A stretch of DNA of 64,000 nt from Pycnopodia helianthoides (lineage: Eukaryota; Echinodermata; Asteroidea; Forcipulatida; Asteriidae). Below the pieces are notes generated by a model, which saw only the letters and a list, made by a program, of their open reading frames with translations, had not been told where the DNA came from and made no database searches. Below are positions 42,901 through 52,699 of the stretch, one piece after another (the stretch's first letter is position 1; each line of letters starts with the position of its first letter). A program made the translations under genes and the position numbers. The DNA lies in NCBI GenBank assembly GCA_032158295.1, contig CM063253.1, positions 21,319,583 through 21,383,582 on the forward strand, written 5' to 3'.

Positions 42901-45900
42901 TGGAAGACATTTACTTAAACAAACAAGCATCAATCCAATTAACCATTGACTAGAGCAGAATTTGAACCTTTTACGTGCCAGTGCTCTACCAACATGACCA
43001 AGTGAGCTATCCAGCCCTAATGTTGGCAGTCTCCCTAAAGAACAATCTATGAACTCTTCTACACACTCACTTGTACAGTCTTGTGCGACATACACAGAGA
43101 CTTGCTCTAGTAATGGGTTCAGCTCTGTTGCCTTGTCCATAGCTTCTCTGTGAATGAAGACAAACACAAAACCACAATACAGTTAATGGGTTGAACATTA
43201 GTATCCCTCAACAATACAGGGCCCAATTTCATAGAGCTGCTTAAGCAGAAAATATTGCTTAACAATTGTCTGCTAAGCAGAAAAGAGCAGGATACCCGTC
43301 ACTTTTTTGTGCTTTTAAAGCAGCTCTATGAAATTGGGCCCAGGTCATGACTCATATCCTTGACTTTAAATACAAGAATGCTGGTTAGGTAGGACAACAA
43401 AATCTAAATGAAGTGAACTAAAACCCTCCGACTCTTGACAACATTTTCCAGCAATTTTTAAAAACCATTCAATTGCACATGCTGTGTCTGCAGGGATGAT
43501 ATTAGATCCTTGTGGAAATGAGACAATTTTTGATCTGAGTACAGCGGCCAACCTTCATACATAGGGTAAACAAAATACATTCAAAATTGACCAAAACATG
43601 AGGAAAAAACGACAACTCCCTAGTTTTAGTGCCTTTTTCTCTGTTGTTGTGGGCCATGATGGAGTGTCATAGCCAAGCGGTCTAGTTCACTGGACCCAAG
43701 CTCTGGTGTTGTCAGCAGCAGAGTGTGGGTTCGAATCCCGGTCATGACACTTGTGCCCTTGAGCAAGATCAGTAAAAAGTTGAGTAGGTAGTGCATTCTG
43801 CTCTACCAGCCAAGCTTCTAGTGGATGATACCAATGCCTACATCCTTATGGACTGTGAAGGGGGTAACCCTGTTTCAGCCCCAGGAGTAGGTGGTAAAGT
43901 GCCCCTGTTTGACAGTTGATTTGAGTTGACAGCCGAAATCAGTTAAGTGTAGCCCTCACCTTGAAGTGGCCATCCAGCATTGTGAGTTAGGCAATATCTC
44001 ATAAAAAAAACAGTGGTCGTGCATTGCTGCACCTAGTGTAAACAAAAGCCATTGCAAAATGTCGCCTTTTATTGGCATTTTTGTTCTACTGTTGTTATGG
44101 GCTTGCTCCCTGTGCTAGCAGCACTGCTGCATGCAGTGTACTGTATGTAATTATGTATGCATGCAGGAGTATCTACCCCTTGAAACTGAGGATTTTAACA
44201 AAAGATCGAGATTCTGGTGTTTTGACAGAGCGAGAGCGTCCTCGATTTGCATTTGTGTACACAACCAGTTGGAATGTCTCTAGAAAAAAACAAGTCCAAA
44301 TGTTGGAAGAACAAAGAGAAGTTCACAATTTACGGGGCCTACAAACATGTGTGTTTGTGTGTATGCTTAAAAGGTCCTTCCAATGAGAACAGGGAAGTGC
44401 TTTTAAAAAGAAGGGTGGGGGTGTTAGTCAATTGGCTTTAGACCAGGCTACAATGTTAATTTCCTGAAAGCCTACAATAAATGTCACTTTTAATAAATTG
44501 TCTATTTTAATGCATAGACACGTTTTGTTTTTGCTCACCAATTTTCAATGTTAACACCATAAAACAAAACATTGTTTGACCTACGGTGATCTGATAACAT
44601 CGCGACTTTGTGGTCACTGTGTGAATCATCACTAGATCTTCGACAGTGCATAATGAAGAGACAAGGGGTAAAATGACTTAAGGACCACATAATTAATTAA
44701 CAGTCTAAATATTTATGTACTAACTGCCCTATGTAAAATTAACTCAACCAGCAGGACCTTGGCAAAGGAGGTTTTCCCGCTAGTACAAAAGTTGTGTCTC
44801 TGAGTTTTACTGTGTGTGCCTTTTCTAGTCTACATTGTAAGACTTGGGTTAAACCCACCTTCTCAATAAAATGTTCACATTATAAATACTTCAGGAAATA
44901 AAACGTCTTCAAAACCAAATATATAGAAGGTTAACATTGTGTAGGTAATTTTCTTTCCAAACACCAATTTGTACCAGTCATGTCAAACACAAAAAAAAAA
45001 CTTTCAGGACTCACTTGAAGATGTGTGCCACGGACGCTGGGCCGTACCAATCACCTGCTTTCTTGCCACAACTCTTGCCAATCTCAACCAGTCTATGTAA
45101 AGAGAAGGGACTCATGTCGTCAGGTTGATCACCGAACCATCGAACAATCTCATGGTGGAAACGTTGCTCCTGGGTTGTCTGCTCATTGTAGTAGTTCCAC
45201 TCTGCCAAAAGACAAAGGAGGGAATACTTACAGTAATGTAAGATGCAACCTTTGAACCCCAAAACAGAACAACAGCAGGCTTGGATAACATAGGCTACAA
45301 ATGCCATGGCCTCTATTACTCTGCTCTTTGCCATGGTGCCCCTTCAAAAGTTCCCCCACAGACTTTAAGATTGGAAGAGCCCCTTGTAAAATGAAAACGG
45401 CCTTGTCCTCTAAAAGATGAAATTCCAGACATGCAACAGTTTTTGCATATTTATGGTAATGGACACCAGAACTCGCTAAATACATGAAATAGTCTGTGAA
45501 TTCTATTTTGATGCATGTAGCGCATGACGTCAGATACTGTTAGGAAAAGATTGGATACCGAAAAATTAGCAAATTTAAAAGAAATGTAAAACAATCAAGT
45601 TAAAATTGAAATAATTCATCAGAACCCCTTCCTCCCTCCCCCCTTTTTCCGTTAACAGTGCTGGACTATTTTCAGTCAAAAACCAACTTTTCTTAGCAAA
45701 GTAATCCACCGCTTAAAATGTCAGTACACGCATTTAAAAATACAGAGCACTGTTAGCAGGGTTTGCCCTTGACTTTTTTGGTGACTAGCCACCAGGAACA
45801 GTCAGCTTGTTTTTTCACTAGTCCAACAGCTTTTTCACTGGTCCATTTATTTATATTAAATAGGGATGTTTTTCATTACTGAACTTGCCAGTCAGACCAC

Positions 45901-48900
45901 TTGAAGGAAATTGTTTTACAGCAAAATATGTAAAAAAGATTCTTGCTTATTGAACTACATTTCATACATGTATAATCCAAAAATCATTGAGGTCAGCCAA
46001 TAAATGTCAAAGTTCTTTGTGTTCCTTTCTCCACTGTGATCTGTAATCTCAACTTACTTGTACACAACCATATGGCGCTCTGTAGGTGTTTGGCATTTCT
46101 AATCTTTCAACTTAAAGTTGAAGAGATTGCATAATAGCTACCTTATTTTATTTTGCCATCATTGGACAGATCCAACCTTGGGTATGGAGGGTGAACATGA
46201 ACAAAACTACAGCTTTATTACAAAGGCCTTTGTGCTCAGACTTGAATGCTTTTTTTGGTGAAAGCTTGGTCGACTAAAGTTGCCAATGGTAAAGAAGAAG
46301 AGGTATGAGTGCACTCGACTAAAGTCGCCAATGGTAAGGAAGAGGGGGTATGAGTGCAGTCGACTAAAGTCCCCAATGGTAAGGAAGAGGGGGTATGAGT
46401 GCAGTCGACTAAAGTCCCCAATGGTAAGGAAGAGGGGGTATGAGTGCAGTCGACTAAAGTCACCAATGGTAAGGAAGAGGGGGTATGAGTGCAGTCAGCT
46501 CAAGTCACCAATGGTAAGAAAGAGGGGGTATGAGTGCACTCAACTAAAGTCGCCAAAGGTAAGGAAGAAGGGGTATGAGTGCACACAACTAAAGTCCCCA
46601 ATGGTAAGGAATTGGGGGTATGAGTGCACTCGACTAAAGTCACCAATGGTAAGGAAGAGGGGGTATGAGTGCAGTCAACTAAAGTCACCTATAGTAAGGA
46701 AGAGGGGGTATATGAGTGCACTCGACTAAAGTCGCCAATGTTAAGGAAGAGGGGGTATGAGTGCACTCGACTAAAGTCGCCAATGGTAAGGAAGAGGGGG
46801 TATGAGTGCACTCAACTAAAGTCGCCAAAGGTAAGGAAGAAGGGGTATGAGTGCACACAACTAAAGTCCCCAATGGTAAGGAATTGGGGGTATGAGTGCA
46901 CTCGACTAAAGTCGCCAATGGTAAGGAAGAGGGGGTATGAGTGCAGTCAACTAAAGTCACCTATAGTAAGGAAGAGGGGGTATATGAGTGCACTCGACTA
47001 AAGTCGCCAATGTTAAGGAAGAGGGGGTATGAGTGCACTCGACTAAAGTCGCCAATGGTAAGGAAGAGGGGGTATGAGTGCACTCGACTAAAGTCGCCAA
47101 TGGTAAGGAAGAGGGGGTATGAGTGCAGTCAACTAAAGTCACCTATAGTAAGGAAGAGGGGGTATATGAGTGCACTCGACTAAAGTCGCCAATGGTAAGG
47201 GAAGAGGGGGTATGAGTGCACTCGACTAAAGTCCCCAATGGTAAGGAAGAGGGGGTATGAGTGCAGTCAACTAAAGTCACCTATAGTAAGGAAGAGGGGG
47301 TATATGAGTGCACTCGACTAAAGTCGCCAATGGTAAGGAAGAGGTGGTATGAGTGCAGGGTTCGAAATTAGCGGTCGCCCGGTCGCCAAATGCGAGTGAA
47401 AGTAGCGGCGGGCGAGTCAAAACCCTTCCTTTACTAGCCCGCCGGGCGAGTCAAATAATTGTTCCTTTTCACAATAAATGTGGGAAATGTGGTAAAATCC
47501 CAAAGTTAGCTTTTACCTAAAGCTTTTAAAATAGTTTGACAAGTCTGGATATTTGCTAGATTTAATGTGGCCGCGATCAGAAATTGCGATCGATCATTTC
47601 GGTATACAGTCATTCGTTAAAACACTATGCACATAACCACATGGTGCTGACTGCTGATAATCCACCCGTGCACACAACGTTCGGTGGCCCACGGGTGGTA
47701 GTCCATGCATAGCGTATACACAACACACAGTCCACTGTTCAAAGTCCAAGCTAACCAACATTCCGCACGCTGTGATTGGCCGTTGATGGCCGTTGATAAT
47801 TACCATATTCATAAGATCTTGGCTAGACTTTACCGCAGTACACGTTCACGAACGGAGTAAAGAATTGCCGCATATTGTTCAGCACGCCTGCAGAGTGTAA
47901 AATACACAGCCTTGGATCAAGTCTAACCAAACATCAACAACTTTGCCGATAGAGGGCGATGCGGTTCAAAGTTCATTGAATTATTTCTCAATGTGCGTTG
48001 TCGACCGATCGCTGATTCACGAAGATTTTATTGCAAACGAAGTTCAAAACAACCGATCCTCAAAACATGAATCCATAAAAATGGTTGTTGATGGAAAAGG
48101 ATAATTTAGGGCAGAAATTAAGGGATAAAAACGTCCCAAAACGCAATTTTGCTAACTTTACTTCCGTGTTTTGAGGTTTGTTTGTTTTTTCTTTACGTTT
48201 TCAAAATTTTGTGTGTACATACATATACATGCGGGCTAGTGAAAAAACCTGCGGGCGATCCAAAATTTTGGTTGAATCGCCCGGCCGGCGAGTGGAAAAA
48301 AAAGTTAAGGGAAACCCCTGGAGTGCACTCGACTAAAGTCGCCAATGGTAAGGAAGAGGGGGTATAAGTGCACTCGACTAAAGTCCCCAATGGTAAGGAA
48401 GAGGGGGTATGAGTGCAGTCAACTAAAGTCACCTATAGTAAGGAAGAGGGGGTATATGAGTGCACTCGACTAAAGTCGCCAATGGTAAGGAAGAGGTGGT
48501 ATGAGTGCACTCGACTAAAGGTCGCCAATGGTTAGGAAGGAAGGTATGAGTGCACTCGACTAAAGTCGACGATGGTAAGGAAGAGGGGGTATGAATTCAG
48601 TCGACTAAAATCGACAATGGTAAGGAAGAGGGGGTATGAGAGCAGTCAACTAAAGTCACCTATGGTATGGAAGAGGGGGTATGAGTGCACTCGACTAAAG
48701 TCCCCAATGGTAAGGAAGAGGGGGTATGAGTGCAGTCAACTAAAGTCACCTATAGTAAGGAAGAGGGGGTATATGAGTGCACTCGACTAAAGTCGCCAAT
48801 GGTAAGGAAGAGGTGGTATGAGTGCACTCAACTAAAGTCGCCAATGGTTAGGAAGGAAGGTATGAGTGCACTCGACTAAAGGTCGCCAATGGTAAGGAAG

Positions 48901-51900
48901 AGGGGTATGAGTGCACTCGACTAAAGTCGACGATGGTAAGGAAGAGGGGGTATGAATTCAGTCGACTTAAATCGACAATGGTAAGGAAGAGGGGGTATGA
49001 GTGCAGTCAACTAAAGTCACCTATGGTATGGCAGAGGGGGTATGAGTGCACTCGACTAAAGTCGCCAATGGTAAGGAAGACAGGGTATGAGTACACTCAA
49101 CTAAAGTCGCCAATGGTAAGGAAGATGGGGTATGAGTGCACTTGACTTAAGTCGCCAATGGTAAGGAAGTGGGGGTATGAGTGCAGTCGATTAAAGTCCC
49201 CAATGGTAAGGAAGAGGGGGTATGAGTGCACTCGACTAAAGTCGCCAATGGTAAGGAAGAGGGGGTATGAGTGCAGTCAACTAAAGTCACCTATAGTAAG
49301 GAAGAGGGGGTATATGAGTGCACTCGACTGAAGTCGCCAATGGTAAGGAAGAGGGGGTATGAGTGCAGTCAACTAAAGTCACCAATGGTAAGGAATTGGG
49401 GGTATGAGTGCACTCAACTAAAGTCACCAATGGTAAGGAAGAGGGGGTATGAGTGCAGTCAACTAAAGTCACCAATGGTAAGGAATTGGGGGTATGAGTG
49501 CACTCAACTAAAGTCACCAATGGTAAGGAATTGGGGGTATGAGTGCACTCAACTAAAGTCGCCAATGGTAAGGAAGAGGGGGTATGAGTGCACTCGACTA
49601 AAGTCGCCAATGGTAAGAAAGAGGGGGTATGAGTGCAGTCGACTAAAGTCCCCAATGGTAAGGAAGAGGGGGTATGAGTGCAGTCAACTAAAGTCACCTA
49701 CTGTAAGGGTTAAGGGAAACACTGGTTAGGGTTTACATGTTTATGTACCTTTTTTAAGGAAATGTTGCACTAGTGCCTGGGCAAGCATCATCTGACCGCT
49801 ACGCAGCATACAGCCCCACCCACAGTCTGTGGTGTAGGAGGAGCCAGCTAATTGGGGGAACTCCCTCCTGTATGTCAGCCAGATTAGGGAGGAGAACTCA
49901 CGCTTGAAGAGCTCCATGGCAGGTGACTTGACTGTATCCAGGCCTGGTAGTCGCTCATCCTCCAAGTCTGTACACGAGAAAGAAAGAGGAGGGGTCTACT
50001 TTACAGAAGAGGCTCAGTGTATAAATAAGATGCTCTTAAACATGTTAAAGAAAGACAAAAATCAAATTCCAGGAAATGAACTTTTGAAAAAGTTATCACA
50101 AAGCAAATCTATTCTTCATGGGCTCCATTTCACAACAGATAAGTGAAGATTTAATACAAAACTAACAATGATTAGAATACCCCCCCGCAAATATGTTTAA
50201 ATATTACTTTTAGTCAGTGGAAAAAAAATAATAATAATAGTAATAAAAATCAATAAGTAATAATAACATTAAATAAATAAAAAATATAAAAAAATCACAA
50301 ACAGTGGAGAAAGCCTGGGAAGATAAAACATTATGCCAAGATTTCAAGAAATTAAGTAATTTTTGCCATGTTATCTTCATATCTTCAACTTTGATATCCA
50401 CAATTATATTGTATTGTAGATTTAATGTACACACTTCCCATTCCTAGAGGTAGGATATACTTATGGTCATTGTCAAAGCCTAGTATCATCACTTGGTGTA
50501 TCCCAACATATGCAAAAAATAACAAACCTGTGAAAAGTTTTGCTCAAATGGTCAATCGAAGTTGCAAGAAAATATTGAAGAAAAAACAACAACCTAGTTG
50601 CATGGAATTGTGTGCTTTCAAATGACTGAGAAAGGCTCAGATTCAAACTTTTAAATAAAAAAATTACAATTTTTCTCTAAAACTCCATTACCTCAAAGGG
50701 GGCCACTTCTAACAATGTTTTATAATATCAACAGCTCTCCATGCTCTTTACCAATTAAGTTTGTATGGTCACTAACGTGTGGAGTAATTACCAAAAGTAC
50801 ACCCTGCCTTTGAAAAAATTAATAAATGAACAAAAGAACGTGTCAAAATTTCAATATGTTTTTTACTTAATGGAAATTTTCAAGGGATTTTTTGTTTCAA
50901 CAAAAATTCACTTACAAAGTACTTATTACATGTCTCTAACCATTTTACCTTTGGAAAACAGTGAAAGAAACATTGCTAACATGTTGCAGTAAGGCATTTT
51001 TAGTGACAATATGTTCATCAGTTTGAGTATGATGTAACCTGCAAGGTCAGTGTTCAAGTAAATGTTATCCATTGTCAATGTGGATACATAATCTAGATTA
51101 AACAAAGGTCAGTTCAAGGGCAAATTGACATAGTCTGTATACGTACTATACATACATGTAGAATAAGTGATCAGCAAAAAATATATAAAAACATACAATA
51201 TGTCACCTTGCAGCATGTAGCCTATTGATTTGTTGAAACGCCTGGTTTCGGGATTGACTTGTGTACTGTACATAAGCTATGATTTTGGTTTGACCATACA
51301 CCAAGGTGTGGTAAGTACCGGTACTGTATACTCAGTGCTTTCCTATGGGTCCTGTGGAAAACAAAATCCACACCCTACTCTGATGGGATTTGGACCAATG
51401 ACCACCCACATTCTGGAGCAGATGTCTTTTACCACTAGACCACCTTTCCTACAAGTGTAACCAGGGCTCGAAATGAACACTTGATCACAGGCCCGAGGCC
51501 AGTGATTGTAACGTCTGTCCAGTAAACTCACAACCGGACAAGCCCAGTGGTCTTTTTTTTCTTCCGCCTGAATAATGACAGGCAACCTCATTGTGTAATA
51601 TCTTTGCACATGCATATCTTTCAATTCTGGGCAAAGTATACATGTTCTTGAGAAAGATCTTCTCTTTTTTAGAAAACTTTTTAACTTTTTAACACATTTG
51701 ATTCTGGTCATGTAAAAAAATTGTTGGTCCAGTACAAATTTTGAGCTTCAAGCCCTGCAGTCTTTAAGATTCCGCTACCCCCCCCCAATTTTTTTTCAAG
51801 CTCTGGTATCCTTCCTTCCCTAATTGAATACTCCATCATTGGGACTTTGGTGTGGTACTTCATGCCCTTGTCGTGCTCTTTGGATGCTTTCCAAGAGTCC

Positions 51901-52356
51901 ATACATTGTACATTTTAAAATAATAATTTGGGGTTGAACAAAGAAAAATTTACCATAGCAGGATTGAACCAATGACCTCCGGATTAACGTGCCGCGCTCT
52001 ACTAACTGAGCTATCAAGCCCAATGTTGGTGGTCTCCCTATTTCCTCAATGTCTTTGTTGGGGGGGGGGGAAGGGTGCCAGTCAGAAACCATACAACCAT
52101 GGAAGACGATTCCTTCCCCCATGATATAACCATTAGCTGCTTTGTAGCCAGGGATCACACCAAAGTGTATGATACAACCCGGTCCATTTCCCTTTTGGTT
52201 TATTACTTGATGTTTAGGGCCTAATAATCATAATGATAATACTGGAGTGGAAACCCCTCCAAGGGAACCCACCTTCAGGCCTGTGCAGGAAAGTCTTCCC
52301 AAGGATCCAGATCGGCTTAGCGAGACTGAACGCTGTTCTTGTCTTGACTGTCCAAC
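36779..52356 (-). CDS. ATG4D: ATG4C/D-type autophagy cysteine protease (first coding exon not found)
   Basis: ATG4 proteases process ATG8/LC3/GABARAP precursors and delipidate ATG8-PE on autophagosomes (family knowledge). Eight exons on the minus strand join in matching phases: 52356-52273, 49967-49749, 45201-45015, 43147-43071, 42092-41247, 40393-40317, 37885-37766, 36985-36779. Catalytic Cys is in [12 protein letters not shown], Asp and His in [34 protein letters not shown] and [15 protein letters not shown] are also family blocks. The C-terminus EDFVFL resembles the ATG4D end and is a possible LC3-interacting motif. About 605 codons are visible, longer than human ATG4D (474), mostly because of a disordered insert in the 846-nt exon. 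Exons up to the conserved W-T-V-K-T-R are present; the ~30-residue start is not. C versus D paralogue identity is not settled. Confidence 0.92.
37105..37360. repeat. dispersed repeat (TATATAGTGCTTTATCAC type)
   Basis: It contains CTTATATAGTGCTTTATCAC and CTCAAAGTGCTCAGTA. A similar start, CTTATATAGCGCCGGTATCC, occurs at about 56698. It is attached to the tRNA-like unit at 37360-37490 and likely forms the body of the same SINE. Confidence 0.55.
37360..37490 (-). mobile_element. tRNA-derived SINE (family S3)
   Basis: Read on minus: TGGCCGAGCAGATAAGAATT, GGACCCAAGCTCTGGTGTTT and AGTGGGTTCGAGTCCTGGTC, GTGACACTTGTG, corresponding to the plus-strand copy at 43664-43750. Confidence 0.75.
37508..37735 (+). 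mobile_element. tRNA-derived SINE (family S4)
   Basis: Box A-like GGCGTAGTGGTA and box B GGTTCGAATCC are about 40 bp apart. The body is GTGGATTGGGTTTTTCAGTC and GCGTGGGTTTTCCCTGGAAT, then TTTTCCTCCCACATG, ending in A-rich sequence. Confidence 0.7.
37766..37885 (-). CDS. ATG4D: ATG4 exon: SFHC...[10 protein letters not shown] block
   Basis: 120 nt, phase 0 to 0. It encodes [40 protein letters not shown]. The acceptor is GCTACAG and the donor GTGAGA. The MDPSC(T/V)GFY block is highly conserved in ATG4. Confidence 0.9.
38698..39135. mobile_element. MITE family C, copy 2 (inverted)
   Basis: The left end TAAGGGGTACACCTTTGGTAA and the right end CAAAGGTATACTTGTACTGTGCCTTTAA. The body CTGAGAAACGTTTCTGCCTG and CTCAAAAACGCTACCACCTT is the complement of copy 1 at 34588. 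Confidence 0.75.
39323..39462. repeat. hairpin repeat adjoining SINE S2
   Basis: The arms AATTTAATAGATGATAAATT and AATTTATCATCTATTAAATT extend inward through TGCATCGGGGATAAAGAA / TTCTTTATCCCCGATGCA. They are near perfect over about 38 bp each. The sequence is the S2 3' tail in two orientations, so it may be two head-to-head SINE tails. Confidence 0.7.
39480..39680 (+). mobile_element. tRNA-derived SINE (family S2), best copy
   Basis: The head is GGGCAATCTTGGTGGTCTAA, ATGCTAAGACATCTGATC, then box B GTGGGTTTGAATCCCACCC, then CGAGTAACATGCCCTGTGGA, TTTTTTCACAGGACTCGGGA, and the tail TTACATACATCGGTGTTAGG. Copies on minus occur at 32968, 51318, 59272 and 60163. Confidence 0.75.
40317..40393 (-). 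CDS. ATG4D: ATG4 exon with catalytic Asp-His
   Basis: 77 nt, phase 1 to 0. It encodes [20 protein letters not shown] and REFSLS. The D-P-H of LDPHYCQ supplies the catalytic Asp and His (family knowledge, as in ATG4B D278/H280). The strong GTAAGT donor fixes the right reading. Confidence 0.92.
40862..41084. mobile_element. foldback MITE with AGTAAACT ends
   Basis: Outer AGTAAACT/AGTTTACT, then the long arms CTCTTTTGGGAGGAGTGTTG, GCTCTGAAAAGA and TCTTTTCAGAGCCAACACCC, CTCCAAAAGAG. An inner pair GGTCTTGATGTT/AACATCGAGACC completes the hairpin. About 220 bp, non-coding, within an ATG4 intron. Confidence 0.8.
41247..42092 (-). CDS. ATG4D: ATG4 long exon with disordered insert
   Basis: 846 nt, phase 1 to 1. 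It opens [14 protein letters not shown] (human-type VYKADV region), then about 200 residues rich in Ser, Pro, Thr and Asn ([12 protein letters not shown] and similar), then returns to family sequence: [49 protein letters not shown]. The insert sits where other ATG4 proteins have a short loop between the two halves of the protease fold. No repeat or transposon signature is seen in it. Confidence 0.9.
42745..42900. repeat. dispersed repeat (GACCTCTTAAAAC family), copy 2
   Basis: It shares TTTGACCTCTTAAAAC, ACGACCAACCCCCGCTGCTC and GCTGTCTGAAAATGGCCAT with 12975-13145. Confidence 0.65.
42945..43040 (-). mobile_element. tRNA-derived SINE (family S1), head
   Basis: Read on minus: GGGAGACTGCCAACATTAGG, AGCTCACTTGGTCATG, GGTAGAGCACTGGCACG, then TTCAAATTCTGCTCTAGTCA. 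It is a diverged copy of 34095. Confidence 0.7.
43071..43147 (-). CDS. ATG4D: ATG4 exon: VYVAQDCT block
   Basis: 77 nt, phase 2 in, 1 out. It encodes [20 protein letters not shown] and AQDCT. The acceptor is TTCACAG and the donor GTGAGT. A tRNA-like SINE S1 remnant lies immediately left in the intron (about 42945-43040). Confidence 0.9.
43217..43343. mobile_element. long-hairpin MITE (GGGCCCAATTTCATAGAGC family), short copy
   Basis: The left AGGGCCCAATTTCATAGAGC and right GCTCTATGAAATTGGGCCC are inverted; the inner repeat GCTTAAGCAGAAAATATTGC pairs with TTGTCTGCTAAGCAG. About 127 bp. Confidence 0.8.
43664..43985 (+). mobile_element. tRNA-derived SINE (family S3), with intact cloverleaf-like head
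   Basis: The head 43664-43750 starts GTGTCAT and ends ATGACAC, a perfect 7-bp acceptor-like stem, with AGCCAAGCGGTCTAG (D arm/box A) and GTGGGTTCGAATCCC (T arm/box B). At 87 nt it suggests a long variable arm (class II tRNA origin). The non-tRNA body continues to about 43985 (GGTGGTAAAGTGCCCCTGTT). No CCA or isolated gene context, so it is not called a tRNA. Confidence 0.75.
45015..45201 (-). CDS. ATG4D: ATG4 exon: [10 protein letters not shown] block
   Basis: 187 nt, phase 1 in, 2 out. It encodes [61 protein letters not shown]. The acceptor is TTGGCAG and the donor GTGAGT. Confidence 0.92.
46262..47355. repeat. 45-bp minisatellite (array 3), left block
   Basis: About 24 units of CTAAAGTCGCCAATGGTAAG, GAAGAGGGGGTATGAGTGCACTCGA (given in two parts). 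Variants carry AACTAAAGTCACC, AATTGGGGG or TATATGAG. A ~272-bp higher-order period is visible (the CACCTATAGTAAGG ... TATATGAG variant pair recurs). Open frames here are artefacts of the 45-bp period. Confidence 0.9.
47356..48320. mobile_element. nested CAGGG...CCCTG transposon inside array 3
   Basis: The left end CAGGGTTCGAAATTAGCGGT and right end (on minus) CAGGGGTTTCCCTTAACTTT. Subterminal inverted blocks ACTAGCCCGCCGGGCGAGTC and GCGGGCTAGTGAAAAAACC. Flanked by GAGTG on both sides (47351-47355 and 48321-48325), so it split one array unit exactly. 965 bp, no transposase frame. Confidence 0.8.
48321..49705. repeat. 45-bp minisatellite (array 3), right block
   Basis: About 30 units of the same 45-bp sequence, more mixed than the left block (GGTTAGGAAGGAAGG, GAATTCAGTCGAC, CGACGATGG variants; a ~360-bp higher-order period from 48430 to 49145). 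It runs to within about 20 bp of the transposon end, and ATG4 coding sequence starts at 49749. Confidence 0.9.
49749..49967 (-). CDS. ATG4D: ATG4 exon with catalytic Cys
   Basis: 219 nt, phase 1 to 1. It encodes [57 protein letters not shown], and HFLKK. The catalytic Cys is that of GWGCMLR. The exon begins 20 bp past the end of the array-3 transposon, so the transposon is inserted very close to the donor. Confidence 0.93.
50446..50813. mobile_element. MITE family B, copy 3
   Basis: It starts AGAGGTAGGATATACTTATGG and ends ATTACCAAAAGTACACCCTGCCTTTG. The internal text (TCACTTGGTGTATCCCAACA, GTGTGCTTTCAAATG) matches the other family-B copies. The outer TTAA has decayed on both sides. Confidence 0.75.
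51318..51470 (-). mobile_element. tRNA-derived SINE (family S2), diverged
   Basis: GTACTGTATACTCAGTGCTT, ATCCACACCC, GATGGGATTTGGACCAATGA (box B decayed), CATTCTGGAGCAGATGTCTT follow the order of the 59272 copy. Confidence 0.65.
51466..51757. mobile_element. short CAGGGCTCGAAAT...CCCTG element
   Basis: The left end CAGGGCTCGAAATGAACAC resembles the nested element at 47356 (CAGGGTTCGAAATTAGC). The right end TTGAGCTTCAAGCCCTG is its inverted partner. About 290 bp. No matching 5-bp flank was found, so the boundaries or the TSD have decayed. Confidence 0.55.
51935..52050 (-). mobile_element. tRNA-derived SINE (family S1)
   Basis: Read on minus: GGGAGACCACCAACATTGGG, CTTGATAGCTCAGTTAGTAG, then GGAGGTCATTGGTTCAATCC and ATTTTTCTTTGTTCAACCCC. 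It is a near full-length head in the ATG4 intron. Confidence 0.75.
52273..52356 (-). CDS. ATG4D: ATG4 exon: [20 protein letters not shown] block
   Basis: 84 nt, phase 1 to 1, with an ACAG acceptor and a GTGGGT donor. The read [27 protein letters not shown] matches the ATG4C/D block (W..KTRTYFS..SP.WLLGK). It requires an upstream exon ending in phase 1 (usually ...AWNNVKYG). Confidence 0.85.
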
Positions 52357-52699
52357 CTGTAACATGTAATTAAAAGAACGAGATGTAAGCAAACTGCTTA
52401 GGAACTGGGCGCAATATCAACAGTTGCAAAAGTCAAGGTTTAATGCCTCATTTTGTATTATAATGTTGTTTTGAAACACAGATAACCTGTTTGCTATGCA
52501 TTGGACACTTAACCCCAACTCGCTTGAGTGATTTCCTGGGATCCAAAATCCAACCTCATTATGGTAACTGAGCACCCAAACTGTTATCCGCAAAGAGGTA
52601 CGTTGTCAGCACATCCTGACATATTTTAATATTCTATTGTCTTAACCACATCATACATACTGGTCAGCTGATGCCATGATATTCTAAGCTGGACAATGG

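Larger units (their letters stand above)
45757..49724. mobile_element. ~4-kb DNA transposon made largely of a minisatellite
   Basis: The left terminus CAGGGTTTGCCCTTGACTTT and right terminus (read on minus) CAGTGTTTCCCTTAACCCTT are inverted and similar. Both ends are flanked by GTTAG (45752-45756 and 49725-49729), an exact 5-bp target duplication. The inside is about 500 bp of unique sequence followed by array 3, plus a nested element at 47356-48320. No transposase frame, so it is non-autonomous. The superfamily is uncertain; hAT-like by CAGGG ends, though 5-bp TSDs are unusual for hAT. Confidence 0.7.

Noticed and set aside
43664..43750. Functional tRNA gene
   Set aside because: Followed by a SINE body shared with 37105-37490; treated as SINE S3.
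46280..49729. Repeated [19 protein letters not shown] frames
   Set aside because: Direct consequence of the 45-bp array inside a transposon, on the strand opposite ATG4.
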